A stretch of DNA of 64,000 nucleotides from Capra hircus (lineage: Eukaryota > Chordata > Mammalia > Artiodactyla > Bovidae). Shown in pieces: positions 53,490 to 63,254 of the stretch; within the stretch, counting starts at the first letter, position 1; every line of letters starts with the position of its first letter. A model generated the notes under the pieces. That model was not told where the DNA came from and searched no databases. It worked only from the letters and a program-made list of their open reading frames with translations. Made by a program: the position numbers and the translations under genes. The DNA is taken from positions 133,873,089-133,937,088 of the forward strand of contig NC_030808.1 of the NCBI RefSeq assembly GCF_001704415.2, read 5' to 3'.

Positions 53490-53757
53490 ACTTTAAGAAT
53501 ATTCAAGGGATTAGATCTGGTAGACAGAGTGCCTGAGGAACTATGGATGGAGATTCACAGCACTGTATAGGAGGCAGTAACCAAAACCATCCCAAAGAGA
53601 AAGAAATGCAAGAAGGCAAGGTGGTTGTCTAAGGGAGTCTTACAAATGGCTGAGAAAAGAGAAGCAAAAGGCAAGGGAGAAAGGGAAAGATATATCCAAC
53701 TGAATGCAGAGTTCCAGAGAATAGCAAGGGGAGATAAGAAAGCCTTCTCAAGTGAAC
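53490..53757 (+). mobile_element. BovB internal fragment, left part
   Basis: BovB from 'attcaagggattagatctgg' to 'gataagaaagccttctcaag'. The 5' boundary lies at the same BovB position as in the copy at 25285. Bov-tA splits it. Confidence 0.88.
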
Positions 53758-53770
53758 AATGCAATGAAAG

Positions 53771-53988
53771 AAAGTGAAAGTTGCTCAGTCATGTCTAACT
53801 CTTTGCGACCCTATGGACTGTAGACCAGTCTCCTGTCTCCCAGGCTCTTCTGTCCATGGGATTCTCCAGGCAAGAATGCTGGAGTGGGTTGCCATTCCAT
53901 ACCAGGGGATCTTCCCGACCCAAGGATCAAACCCAGGTCTCCTGCATTGCAGGCAGATTCTTTACCATCTGAGCCACAGGGAAGCCCA
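53771..53988 (-). mobile_element. Bov-tA SINE nested in BovB
   Basis: Reverse-oriented full copy ('aaagtgaaagttgctcagtc' ... 'caaggatcaaacccaggtct' ... 'gagccacagggaagccc'). Flanked by AATGCAATGAAAG (53758-53770) and AATGCAAAGAAAT (53989-54001), a 13-bp imperfect duplication of BovB sequence. Confidence 0.95.
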
Positions 53989-54045
53989 AATGCAAAGAAA
54001 TAGAGGAAAACAATATAATGGGAAAGACTAGAGATTTCTTCGAGA
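53989..54045 (+). mobile_element. BovB internal fragment, right part
   Basis: 'gaggaaaacaatataatggg' then 'aaagactagagatttcttcg' continue BovB. It ends abruptly near 54045, far from the BovB 3' end, where LTR sequence resumes. Confidence 0.85.
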
Positions 54046-54420
54046 AGAACCCTGAACCACCTCATAAAAAATTCAAATTGCCCTGAGGCCACCATGCGAT
54101 AAGGAAGCCCCAGCCACATGGACAGGACATTTGTAAGGGTGCAGTCCAGTTCCAGAACTCTCAGCTGAGTTCTCCCTTTAGTCATCCCAGCCCAGGTGCC
54201 AGACATGTGAGTGAAGAAGCCTCTAGAAGATTCCATCTCTCAGCTGTTCAAGTCTCCCAGCTGAGGCCCCAGCCACAGTGGAACAGAGGCAACCCAGCCC
54301 TGTCCAAATTCCTGATCCAGAGAATCTGAGAGCATGATTACAGTAGTTACTAGTTTATCCAACCATTGAAGTGGTTTGTTATGCAGCAAGAGGTAAACAA
54401 CACACAGTTCTACCCGGTAA
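54046..54420 (+). repeat. MaLR-type LTR, right part
   Basis: 'gccaccatgcgataaggaag', 'ggtgccagacatgtgagtga', 'ccagctgaggccccagccac', 'tccaaattcctgatccagag' and 'gtttgttatgcagcaagagg' complete the LTR begun at 53278. Confidence 0.65.
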
Positions 54421-54572
54421 GTTTCCAGCAGTGCAGTGGAGGGACAACCCAAATGACTCTGGCATTCAGACATCAAAATAGCCATGAAAAAATACATGAT
54501 TTAGAGAAACAGGGTCTGGGCTCAAACACCACCTATAACCATGCATTGACAAAACGGTCTTGTGCTGGTCAT

Positions 54573-54662
54573 TCAAATACTCTCCTTTGAATCTTTTCCT
54601 TCTACAAAATGGGAATATCAAATACTCTCCTTTGCATTTTTTCCTTCTACAAAATGGGAATA
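54573..54662. repeat. Tandem duplication, 45-bp unit
   Basis: 'tcaaatactctcctttga' starts at 54573 and recurs at 54618 (tcaaatactctcctttgc), each followed by a 'ttccttctacaaaatgggaa' block. Exact 45-bp spacing and few differences indicate a recent duplication. Confidence 0.93.
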
Positions 54663-54788
54663 ATGTTCACAGTAATAACCTCCTCACAAGCACGCCCCGC
54701 TGCTGTCAACAGAGTGAAAAAGGCCCTTTCTGAAATGTTTTCTTGAGGTGAAGAGAATAACTTTAAGCGATGTAGAGACTGGTGTGAG

Positions 54789-54790
<2 letters not shown>

Positions 54791-54826
<36 letters not shown>
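54791..54826. repeat. (AC)n microsatellite
   Basis: About 18 uninterrupted AC units. Confidence 0.98.
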
Positions 54827-54828
<2 letters not shown>

Positions 54829-55344
54829 CCAGTTCCCCCTCTCTGAAGACAATGGATGCCTTTTATACAAGTTACAGAGAGAACTGAAACACATCAATCT
54901 GGTTGGACTTTTTTTTTCTTTCTTTCTTTAAACATATTCCTTTACTAAAGTTTTAAAATTACACAATAGCTTCCAAAGATCTAATCACTAGATTTCTTCT
55001 TAGATTCCAGGTTAAAAATATCTTAAACACATTTCTTCTGTCAGTCAAATCATAATGCAGAAGACACTGTACCATTCTCAGTATAAGTTGAGAATATTTA
55101 TTTCCCTAAGGAAAAATCCTCCGACATCTTGATTTTGTTTCCTTGGGGGCTTTGACAAGCTATATTGTGGGGCCAAAAATCCTGAGTGTCTTCCTAGCTT
55201 CCAGATCCCAGGACCAAGGCCCTCAGTCCTGCCTTCCATGCGGACAGCATGTTGGGGGAGGAACCCCAAGAAGGCTTTTCTATGTTACTTCTTTGAAGCT
55301 GGGTGGCAGCAGCATCCACCACCTGGCACATCGCTGTGAAGCTC

Positions 55345-56040
55345 TCATACATTATTTCATTCATTTATTCAGCACATGTTCAATGAGTCCTTGTAATAAC
55401 TACACTGGACCCGGTGAGGAGCCACAGAAGTGACCTGGAGGCTGTCCTGCCTGCAGGGAGGGCACCATGTCATGAGAGGACTGGGAGAGAGAACACACTG
55501 TTGGTATTGTGTGAGGCATACCACCAGAGATGATGCTTACAAAGCACTGGAGACACAGAAGCAAGAACTGCTGACAAGCTTTTGTGGAGGAGACATGGAA
55601 GGCTTTGTAAGGAGGAGCCACATGAGCAGACTTGAGCTGTACCAATTAGAGAGACAGGGAAGGCAAATCCAGGAAGAGGAAAGAGCGTGTAAGTTCCATT
55701 GAAGACAAGATTCAATTCTGGGAACCTCTTGGCCAGAAGCTTGAGGTGGGGCCACAGGAGACAGGCCTGGAGATAAGTCAGGGACCAGATTACTAAATAC
55801 CCTGGCGCCATGGGGGCTGGGTTGCATAAGATTTTATCCATCGGAAGTCATGAAGGGACCTAAAGAGTTTTGCATAGGTGGTCAAGACCAGCTTTATTTG
55901 GGGGAAAGACCCCTGGGGCAGTTGTGTGGAAGATGCACTGAGGGGCCAGGATCAGAGCCAGGGTGACTAGGGAGGGCCCAAGTGCAGCAGAATAGGGGCA
56001 AAGGGAGGAAAGGGGAGGTTCCAGAGATCTTGAGTAGTAG
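55345..56040 (-). repeat. L2-type LINE remnant
   Basis: Begins with a reverse L2 3' end ('ttcattcatttattcagcac', 'catgttcaatgagtccttgt'). It continues into the same mammal-wide block as at 37970: 'gtaaggaggagccacatgag', 'ggcctggagataagtcaggg', 'aagattttatccatcggaag', 'gtcatgaagggacctaaaga'. Subfamily uncertain. Confidence 0.5.
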
Positions 56041-56630
56041 AAGGGACAGAACTTGGCAACTCAATGGCTTGGGGAGATGGAAGATTCTGTGGGAGGAGGG
56101 AAAAGTTTGGATCTCCAATTTTTGATGTTCTGGAAGCAGCCCCCTGGACCCTCAGAGGGGACTAAGTCAGCCACAGGCTGATGTGTAAGCATGGCAGAGA
56201 TGCCAGGTTCCTTCAGTATCCATCACAGTCCACGGATCCTCCACACTGGCTGAGACACCGTGGGAAGAAAAATGGAGAATGGAGAAGACATGGGAAAGTC
56301 TCCTTTGATTTCTTCCTCCACAGGTGGAGTCATCCCTCTAGCCTGGCTCGGGGAGGCTGGAGGCTCTGTTCCTACCCTGAAGATTTCCCACGTTCACTGG
56401 GCTCAGGCCTCGACCCTTCCACCTTCTGTGGATGACCCAGGTGGCATCTTGGGAGAGTGGAAAACTCATCCCACCCATGGTAGGGATGGGAGAGGAAGCA
56501 GCTGGGAAGGTCAAGTCAGGGGTGAGATGGGTGAGGGTGAGCAGAGAGAGTCACAGAGGACGACCCTAGTGGGAAGCATCCCCCACTCAAACTGCCACCT
56601 CTCACCCCAGGAGCAAACTGGGAACTCCTA
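56041..56630. other. Single-copy sequence, nothing recognised
   Basis: No repeat was recognised. A 123-codon frame at 56260-56631 ends at the BovB border and has no motif I know. Confidence 0.4.
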
Positions 56631-56631
56631 A

Positions 56632-57276
56632 CTCCATGGGAAATAGATGGGGAAACAGTGTCAGACTTTATGTTTTTGGGCTCCAAAATCACTGCAGATG
56701 GTGACTGAAGCCATGAAACTAAAAGACGTTTACTCCTTGGAAGCAAAGTTATGACCAACCTAGATAGCATATTCAAAAGCAGAGACATTACTTTGCCAAC
56801 AAAGGTCCGTCTAGTCAAGGCTATGATTTTTCCAGTAGTCATGTATGGATGTGAGAGTTGGACTGTGAAGAAGGCTGAGCGCCAAAGAATTGATGCTTTT
56901 GAACTGTGGTGTTGGAGAAGACTCTTGAGAGTCCCTTGGACTGCAAGGAGATCCAACCAGTCCATTCTAAAGGAGATCAGTCCTGGGTGTTCTTTGGAAG
57001 GAATGATGCTAAAGCTGAAACTCCAGTACTTTGGCCACCTCACGCGAAGAGTTGACTCATTGGAAAAGACTCTGATGCTGGGAGGGACTGGGGGCAGGAG
57101 GAGAAGGGGACGACAGAGGATGAGATGGCTGGATGGCATCACTGACTCGATGGACGTGAGTTTGAGTGAACTCCAGGAGTTGGTGATGAACAGGGAGGCC
57201 TGGCGTGCTGCGATTCATGGGGTCTAAAGATTCAGACACGACTGAGTGACTGAAATGAACTGAACTGAACTGAACC
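56632..57276 (+). mobile_element. 5'-truncated BovB LINE
   Basis: BovB from 'ccatgggaaatagatgggga' to the tandem tgaactgaactgaac tail at 57255-57276. It is one of the best preserved BovB 3' halves here. Confidence 0.94.
56751..57227 (+). pseudogene. BovB C-terminal frame, 158 codons
   Basis: Open from the first internal Met through the thumb/C-terminal region ([51 protein letters not shown]). An upstream stop (a TGA near 56706) closes the frame on the N-terminal side, and the catalytic palm is absent because of 5' truncation. It cannot encode an enzyme. The lack of stops over 158 codons shows that it is young. Confidence 0.9.
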
Positions 57277-57282
57277 TCAGGA

Positions 57283-57410
57283 TGGAGAAGGAAATGGCAA
57301 CCCACTCCAGTATTCTTGCCTGGAGAATTCCATGGACAGAGGAGCCTGGTGGGCTACGGTCCATGCGGTCACAGAGTCAGACACGGCTGAACGGCTAACA
57401 CGACACAACT
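57283..57410 (+). mobile_element. Single Bov-A monomer
   Basis: 'ggagaaggaaatggcaaccc', 'ccagtattcttgcctggaga', 'gggctacggtccatgcggtc', 'gagtcagacacggctgaacg'. TCAGGA flanks it (57277-57282 and 57411-57416). No tRNA head, so it is either a Bov-A monomer or a 5'-truncated Bov-tA. Confidence 0.92.
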
Positions 57411-57416
57411 TCAGGA

Positions 57417-58221
57417 AGACTGAACATCCTCAGGGTGATGGTGAGAAACTGAAGTGGGGACGTGGGAAGGAGAGGGACCAGAGGGTACCCTGGTCCCTGA
57501 GGGAAAATTTTTGAGACTTGCTATCTTTCCTGAAAGGAAAGCATAGGTTTGGGGGCAGGGGCGTCAGCATGGTGTGGGCCACAGAAGGACAATAAATGGG
57601 ATGCAGGACAGGGCATCCACTGTTCCCGGAATGAATTTCCTGCAGCTCCCGCCCCTCTCCTGGCCAGGAACTGGCGATTTTCTGAGGCTCTCACACCGCA
57701 GGCCCCTTTGTGACAGGCAGCGTGGGCTGAAAGTCTGCACACATGCTGCCTTTAGTATAAGTTGTGGCCATTTAGCAGCTTCAAGCACCTTGGCTCCCCC
57801 CCTCCGTTGAGCCATAAAGGTGGGAATGCAGGCAGCCTCAAAGACACGGCTGCCTATCTTAAAACAGTCAGAAGGAAGCTTCAGAAATTTAATTTTGACA
57901 AGTTGGGTCTCAACAAGAAGTGAATGCCTTCCAGAGACCTTACATTTCCAAGAAGAAGGCAGGGCCCCAGGGTTCAAGGCTACAAAGCCTTCACCGATGG
58001 GGAGACAGAGATTTATCTCAGCTACTGGTTTTGTTCAGCAGGATTATTGTTTTTCTTAGGCCTTTGGCTACAGAGTGCCCAGGTGATGAAGGACAAGCCC
58101 TGACCTTTCTCTCCCCAGAAGCACTGGCACCGTAGGGTGCAACTTTAGGGAACTGCATGTGGCATTATAAAAGTATGCCTGGGTCATAGGCACACAGGAA
58201 GAGCTGGCATGGCTTCTGATT
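57417..58221. other. Single-copy sequence, nothing recognised
   Basis: No repeat family was recognised. A 137-codon minus frame (57564-57977) and plus frames overlap and have no motif. Confidence 0.4.
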
Positions 58222-58228
58222 AAAATGA

Positions 58229-58430
58229 AGTCGCTCAGTTGTGTCCAATTCTTTGTGATCCCATGGACTATAGCCCACCAGGCTCCTCCATCCATGGGAT
58301 TCTCCAGGCACGAATACTGGAGTGGGTTGCCATTTCCTTCTCCAGGGGATCTTCCCGACCCAGGGATCAAACCCAGGTCTTCTGCATTGCAAGTGGATGC
58401 TTTAACCTCTGAGCCACCAGGGAAGCCCCC
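58229..58430 (-). mobile_element. Bov-tA SINE with target-site duplication
   Basis: Reverse-oriented full copy. AAAATGA flanks it at 58222-58228 and 58431-58437. Its antisense reading frame stays open (MKSLSCVQFFVIPWT start, then GDLPDPGIKPRSSALQ). Confidence 0.95.
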
Positions 58431-58437
58431 AAAATGA

Positions 58438-58800
58438 CCCCTAAGTTGAAATCCAAAAACCAGCAAAAAGTTAACCAGGGAGAGAAAAAGGGCAAAACTG
58501 TTCCATTAAGTCTAGATGATATCTAAAAGTTGGCAAACAGGCCAAGGGTTCTGTGTCCTTTCAGGATGGTTTGATATCTTTTCAACTATTCTAAAAGTTG
58601 TTCTTCCCCATATTGCTTTTACTGAGCATGGTGATGAAACTGTTCTACATCTGCCAGGGGCTGCAGGCTGCAGTGCCCAGAGGGGCAGCTGCATGGACCC
58701 AGCATTTCCTTGACCCCTCCTCCTTGCCCCTGCCCAGGAGCCCAGGTCAGATGAGCTGTGGTTAGGCTACTGCTCTCCAGGCTGCTTCCACAGAGCTCTG
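58438..58800. other. Single-copy sequence
   Basis: Nothing recognised between two Bov-tA copies. Confidence 0.42.
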
Positions 58801-58808
58801 AACTCATG

Positions 58809-59032
58809 TGGGTAGTGAATGAGTGAGTGAAGTTGCTCAGTCATGTCCGACTCTTTGTGACTCCATGGGTGATAGTATACCAGGCTCCTCTGTCCATGGA
58901 ATTTGCCAGGCAAAGGTACTGGAGTGGGTTGCCATTTCCTTCTCCAGAGGATCTTCCTGACCCAGGGATCGAACCCAGGTCTCCCACATTGCAGGCAGAC
59001 GCTTTACCATCTGAGCCATCAGGGAAGCCTTC
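58809..59032 (-). mobile_element. Bov-tA SINE
   Basis: Reverse-oriented full copy ('gtgaagttgctcagtcatgt' ... 'gggatcgaacccaggtctcc' ... 'gagccatcagggaagcc'). AACTCATG at 58801-58808 and AACTCACG at 59033-59040 make a probable 8-bp duplication with one mismatch. The B box complement is intact. Confidence 0.94.
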
Positions 59033-59040
59033 AACTCACG

Positions 59041-59815
59041 GCTGCAGAACCCAAGCAGGGAGTGGCAGGGAGGAGCAGAGCAGGAACTGGAGACGATCAC
59101 ACAGTCCATGCGGAAGGACCCACCTCTGGCTATGGGCGTCAGGACTTTCAGCTACAAATCATCTTATACCCCTGCCTTTATTTTCCCTGCATCTATTCTC
59201 CTGATTCTGCCGGTTTATTTATATATATCCAACGTCACTCCCAAAAAGACGTCACGCAGCCCACATACGTGAACACAGGCATCCTCCAGGAGGCAGGATT
59301 CTGCCTTTTCCCTCATCACTCTGCCCACTCAGCTCTATTACTTCATCTTTACAGATCATATTTTTGAACCTACTGCCCTTGCCTAACTTTACTCCTGCAA
59401 TGTCATCTTACCCACAAAGTAGAATGTAAATAACATGACCTGCCCCCTAAGGTTACTGAAGGATTAGATGAGATGAGGCAGGCAGGGCCCTCAGCACAGG
59501 CGCTGGATCACTGTGTGCTTTGTGGGGGAAAGATGAGACCAACCTGTCTGATGCCAGGGCAGCAAGAGCCTCATCAGCGAATCCCACCATGGTCCTCCAC
59601 CCTGCCTGCCCCCACCCCAGTGGCTGACAGTCATCTGCTTGGTCTTCACCCAGCTCTGCACCTGCTCTTTACCCTTATCCTCAAGGCCAGGTCAGGGTGC
59701 AAGGCCTCTCCTGCCCAGTGCTTTCTTCCCCCAGACTCTCACCCTGATCCCACCTCATGAGATGTAGCATCTGAGGTCCCCGAGTTCTCTGAGTCTCCAG
59801 AAGAGTCTCCAACCT
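59041..59815. other. Mostly single-copy sequence
   Basis: 59400-59500 may be a weak MIR 3' half (aggttactgaaggattagat). Otherwise nothing was recognised. Confidence 0.4.
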
Positions 59816-59816
59816 C

Positions 59817-60279
59817 TAAAGAAGATGTGATACATATATACAATGGGATATTCCTCAGCCATTAAAAAGGAAGAAATAATGCCCTTTGCAGCAACATGGA
59901 TGGACCTAGAGAGTGTCATACTGAGTGAAGTAAGTCAGAAAGGGGGGAATTATCGTATGACAGTTATTACATGTGGAATCTAAAAAGAAATTATACAAAC
60001 GAACTGACAAAACAGAAAGAGAATGAACTTACAGTTGTCTGTAGTTAAGGAGTTTGGGACGGACATGTACACACTGCTATATTTAAAATGGATAACCAAT
60101 AAGGGCCTACTGCATAGCACATGGAGCTTTGCTCAATGTTATGTAGCAGCCTGGATGGGAGAGGAGTTTGGGGGAAAACGGATACATGCATATGTATGGC
60201 TGAGACCCTTTGCTGTTCTGAAACTATCACATTGTTAATTGGCTAATCCCAACACAAAATAAAAATTAAAAAAAAAAAG
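59817..60279 (+). mobile_element. L1 3' end (artiodactyl type)
   Basis: 'tatacaatgggatattcctc', 'gcagcaacatggatggacct', 'tactgagtgaagtaagtcag', 'ctactgcatagcacatggag', 'acattgttaattggctaatc' and a final aaaaataaaaatt plus A-run. 5'-truncated; no coding region. Confidence 0.88.
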
Positions 60280-60284
60280 AGTTT

Positions 60285-60925
60285 GCAACTTCGACTACTA
60301 ACTCAGCAGAACAAAGTCAATGGCTTCTGAAACAGCTTTCTTCCCACATGTAAATATAAGATCATGAAAAGTGCCCCCAGAAAAATCAATGCTGGCTCTT
60401 TAAAAGTCCAAATCAATATGACGTGTGAAAGTTCTCATTAAGAGCGAGGTGGGGGAGGTCAGGGAAACAAGGAGAATAGAGAAGAAGAACGAGGTGGTGA
60501 GAGGGGAGGACAAACAGAGGAACAGAGGGAGCCAGGTGAGGCTGGGAGAGGAGGAGCATGGCGAGAACGAGGAAGGCAGAGAAGCAGGCGCCAGCACTGA
60601 AGCTGCTCACGGGGGAGAAGCACTAACAGCCTGTCCCCTGCAAGAAGCAGGGAGACGGGGAAGAACGAGGAACAGGTCTGGGACCCCTCAATGGCTTACA
60701 GTCTGTCCCTGTCACTTGGGGGGCAGGAGGACTGTAAGCAACGTGCTGGGAGACAGGTGTGGACAGAAAAGTCAATTATGTCCAGTTGGCAATTGGAGCA
60801 AGAAATCAAAAACTGTTTATAGAAGAGGCAGAAGTTCAGGCAGGCCTTGGAGGGTTGATGAGATTTAAAACGTGGACTGCTGGCCTTGAAGGGGGAGGGG
60901 GACCAGCGGGCTACCTGTGAGAGCT
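60285..60925. other. Single-copy sequence with a polypurine tract
   Basis: No gene was recognised. A 147-codon frame (60425-60868) follows purine-rich low complexity (KNEVVRGEDKQRNRGS) and is probably fortuitous. Confidence 0.42.
60440..60595. repeat. Polypurine tract
   Basis: Strong G/A bias on the + strand over about 150 bases (gaggtgggggaggtcaggg, gagaagaagaacgaggtgg, gagaggggaggacaaac, aggaggagcatggcgaga). Confidence 0.8.
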
Positions 60926-60929
60926 GGAA

Positions 60930-61190
60930 AACAATAACGATGATTCATTTGTACTGACCACTCTCTACGAGCGAGCAGTGCCCTGAGCGCTTTGCAAGCA
61001 TTAATTCGTTCAGTCTTCCCCATCACCCCAGGAAATAGGTTACTCTCATGCCCATTTTACAGCCAAGAAAACCAAGTAACCAAAGTAACCTACCCAAGGT
61101 CATATAGCTAGTAGGTGGTGGTGACAGAGTTCAAAGCCATAGAGTGTGGCCCCAGAGTCTATACTCTTAACCAAGCTTAGGGGACTGCGG
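60930..61190 (-). repeat. MIR SINE, nearly full length
   Basis: Reverse MIR order: 'cagtgccctgagcgctttgc', 'tgcccattttacagccaaga', 'aacctacccaaggtcatata', 'gctagtaggtggtggtgaca', 'gtctatactcttaaccaagc'. Confidence 0.88.
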
Positions 61191-61464
61191 TAGTCATGGG
61201 TATTGTGGTGCTCCAAGTACAAAAGAACAAGGTGAACAAGAAGGGTCTTAGAATACAGCAACAGGAAAAAAAAAAAAAAAAGAGCCTTATTGCCCATCCC
61301 CCCATGCTGTAACTACTGAGGAATCTTTGGACCCTCCTGAGCAGTATGGCCTATCTTCCCTCCTATCCCATATAAGGAAGAGGTATTTGACTTACTCTCC
61401 TGCCTCATATACGTACCTCATCCAATTAGCAAATAACTCACAAGACCCCTACCCCACTCCTTGC

Positions 61465-61471
61465 TATAAAA
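61465..61471 (+). promoter_or_regulatory. TATA box of the LTR
   Basis: TATAAAA lies upstream of the polyadenylation signal in the normal LTR order. Whether it still drives transcription is unknown. Confidence 0.55.
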
Positions 61472-61561
61472 ACAAACCAAGGACCATGTCCAAGGTCAGT
61501 TCTCCCTGACTATCAGGAAGCCAGCCCAGGGTACGGCACTGACCCTCCCCTCCCCTGCTCT

Positions 61562-61567
61562 AATAAA
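61562..61567 (+). terminator. LTR polyadenylation signal
   Basis: AATAAA followed by a T/C-rich stretch (cttgactcttctttcatcc), the usual R/U5 arrangement of a retroviral LTR. Confidence 0.6.
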
Positions 61568-61639
61568 CTTGACTCTTCTTTCATCCTGCCTCGTGTCTGG
61601 AAATTCTTTTCCAACCTGGGCCTGGACCACGACAGGCAC

Positions 61640-63005
61640 ATGTGCGCTTTTGAAAGCCTGCCTGAGACATGTGCTTAGGGCAGCGAGGAGATGTAAGAGT
61701 CTGCGAGCAGAGGGATGAATGAGCACGTCTAAAATTAAGGAGACGAATCTGGAGATGGGGTGAGCCTAGAGTACTGCGGTGGAGCTTGGTTAGAGGCCAT
61801 TGCAGCCAACAGGGTCTCCAACAAAAACGCACGGGGACGGGACACACCCTCCATTCAGAGGCAGCTCTAAATCACTCCACAGCATTCTCTGAAGACTGTC
61901 CCTTCAACCACATCACCAACTTCCTGCTGGTCTATGGATTCCCCCTCCTGCAGACATGTGCCTCTGTGTTTCCGGGTCAGACACATCTCAGCGTTTCCCC
62001 GAAGAGATGGGGCATGCTCTCCTACTCGGGCCTTGCAGTGTTTCCTCTAGGATGAACTGTACCACAAATATCTTCTCCCCAGGTTCCCTAACTACCGCTT
62101 CCCCAACCCACCCCATCACTCCTGTGCATTTTAGTTCTGCTCAGTTGATTCATTTTGGGAGACCAGACTACAGACAAGGAGAGCTTCTTCTTCTCAACTT
62201 TACCCCTTTTTCCCAGACCAGCAGTGGGCTTCCCCAGAATAAAGAAGAAGAGAGCATTCCCATCAAGTTGAGCCAGGCCTGGCCTGGACCTTGGTCAGCC
62301 CTTCATTTCATCATCAGGCCCCCCTGCCCTGCTCCCCAGGAAAGGCAAAGGGCCCTGCTTCTCAGGACAACCAGAAAAGCAGCCCCTTTGGGTGCCTGTC
62401 CCTGGACCAGGCTGCAGACCTGGGTGTCAGGGCACACAGGTGCCCACAAACACTTAGCCCACAGGGGGTGCCATGAGGCAAGGCTCCTATAGGAAGACTC
62501 ATATTCCACACCCAGGAAAGGAGAGTGACTGGGTCAGCAACCTCCCAGTTCGGTCAGCCATCAGATCACCTGTCGTCTGAATCAGACTCCAAATGAGTCT
62601 GCTCCATGGAGCACCCACCAGGGCTATAAATAGAGCAAGAAGAGGACTCAGACCCACAGGGATGGAGAGGCTGCTGAAGATCAGCTGGGAGGCACGAGTG
62701 GGCAGGTGACCCACCTCAGTCAGAGCTGCCCGGCCCCTAGACTCAGGGGCTAAGCCGGCTGTCGCCAGCAAGGTAGGAGGGCCCATCTGGGCTCACTCAC
62801 ATTCAGGAAATAGCTCAAATTCACACTTAGTGAAGAGTCACAGGACTGAAATGAGGAGTCCATTACAACTTCAAACATACCCCATTATCCAACCACCCTG
62901 CCTCTAAGGGGCTGCATGTGTACACATCTCATAAACCCTGCAAGTACCTTCTGGTAGCATAACATCAAGTATTGCAGTTTTTGTGTTAAAAGTATTTGTT
63001 GAACA
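61640..63005. other. Single-copy sequence, nothing recognised
   Basis: No repeat family was recognised. A 178-codon frame at 61956-62492 overlaps frames on the other strand and has no domain I know. Confidence 0.4.
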
Positions 63006-63015
63006 TAAACACTTA

Positions 63016-63245
63016 GAGCAGGCTTCCCAGGTGGTGCTAGCAGTAAAGAACCTGCTTGCCAACGCAGGAGACATGAGACGGGGGTTCAATCCCTGGGTTG
63101 GGAAGCTCCCCTGGAGGAGGGCATGGCAACCCCCTCCAGTATTCTTGCCTGGAGAATCCTCATGGACAGAGAAGCTTGGTGGGCTAGAGTCCACAGAGTT
63201 GCAAAGAGCTGGACATGACTGAAGCGATTTAGCACACGCACACAC
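63016..63245 (+). mobile_element. Bov-tA SINE with target-site duplication
   Basis: 'ggcttcccaggtggtgctag', 'gggggttcaatccctgggtt' (B box), 'ccagtattcttgcctggaga', 'agctggacatgactgaagcg', then a cacacgcacacac tail. AAACACTTA flanks it at 63007-63015 and 63246-63254. Confidence 0.96.
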
Positions 63246-63254
63246 AAACACTTA

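Larger units (their letters stand above)
54425..55340. other. Single-copy sequence with tandem repeats
   Basis: Apart from the 45-bp duplication (54573-54662) and the (CA)n tract (54791-54826), nothing was recognised. Low-GC from 54890 to 55140. Confidence 0.42.
61300..61637 (+). mobile_element. Solo LTR of an endogenous retrovirus
   Basis: The U3-R-U5 layout is visible: a TATA box (tataaaa, 61465-61471), then an AATAAA polyadenylation signal 97 bases on (61562-61567), and a U5-like end 'gtctggaaattcttttccaa' to ccacgaca at 61637 (CA terminus). No gag, pol or env sequence lies beside it, so it is a solo LTR. The left edge and duplication are uncertain. I cannot name the family. Confidence 0.65.

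Noticed and set aside
61956..62492. 178-codon frame
   Set aside because: No motif, overlapping minus-strand frames and no repeat or homology support; low stop density explains it.
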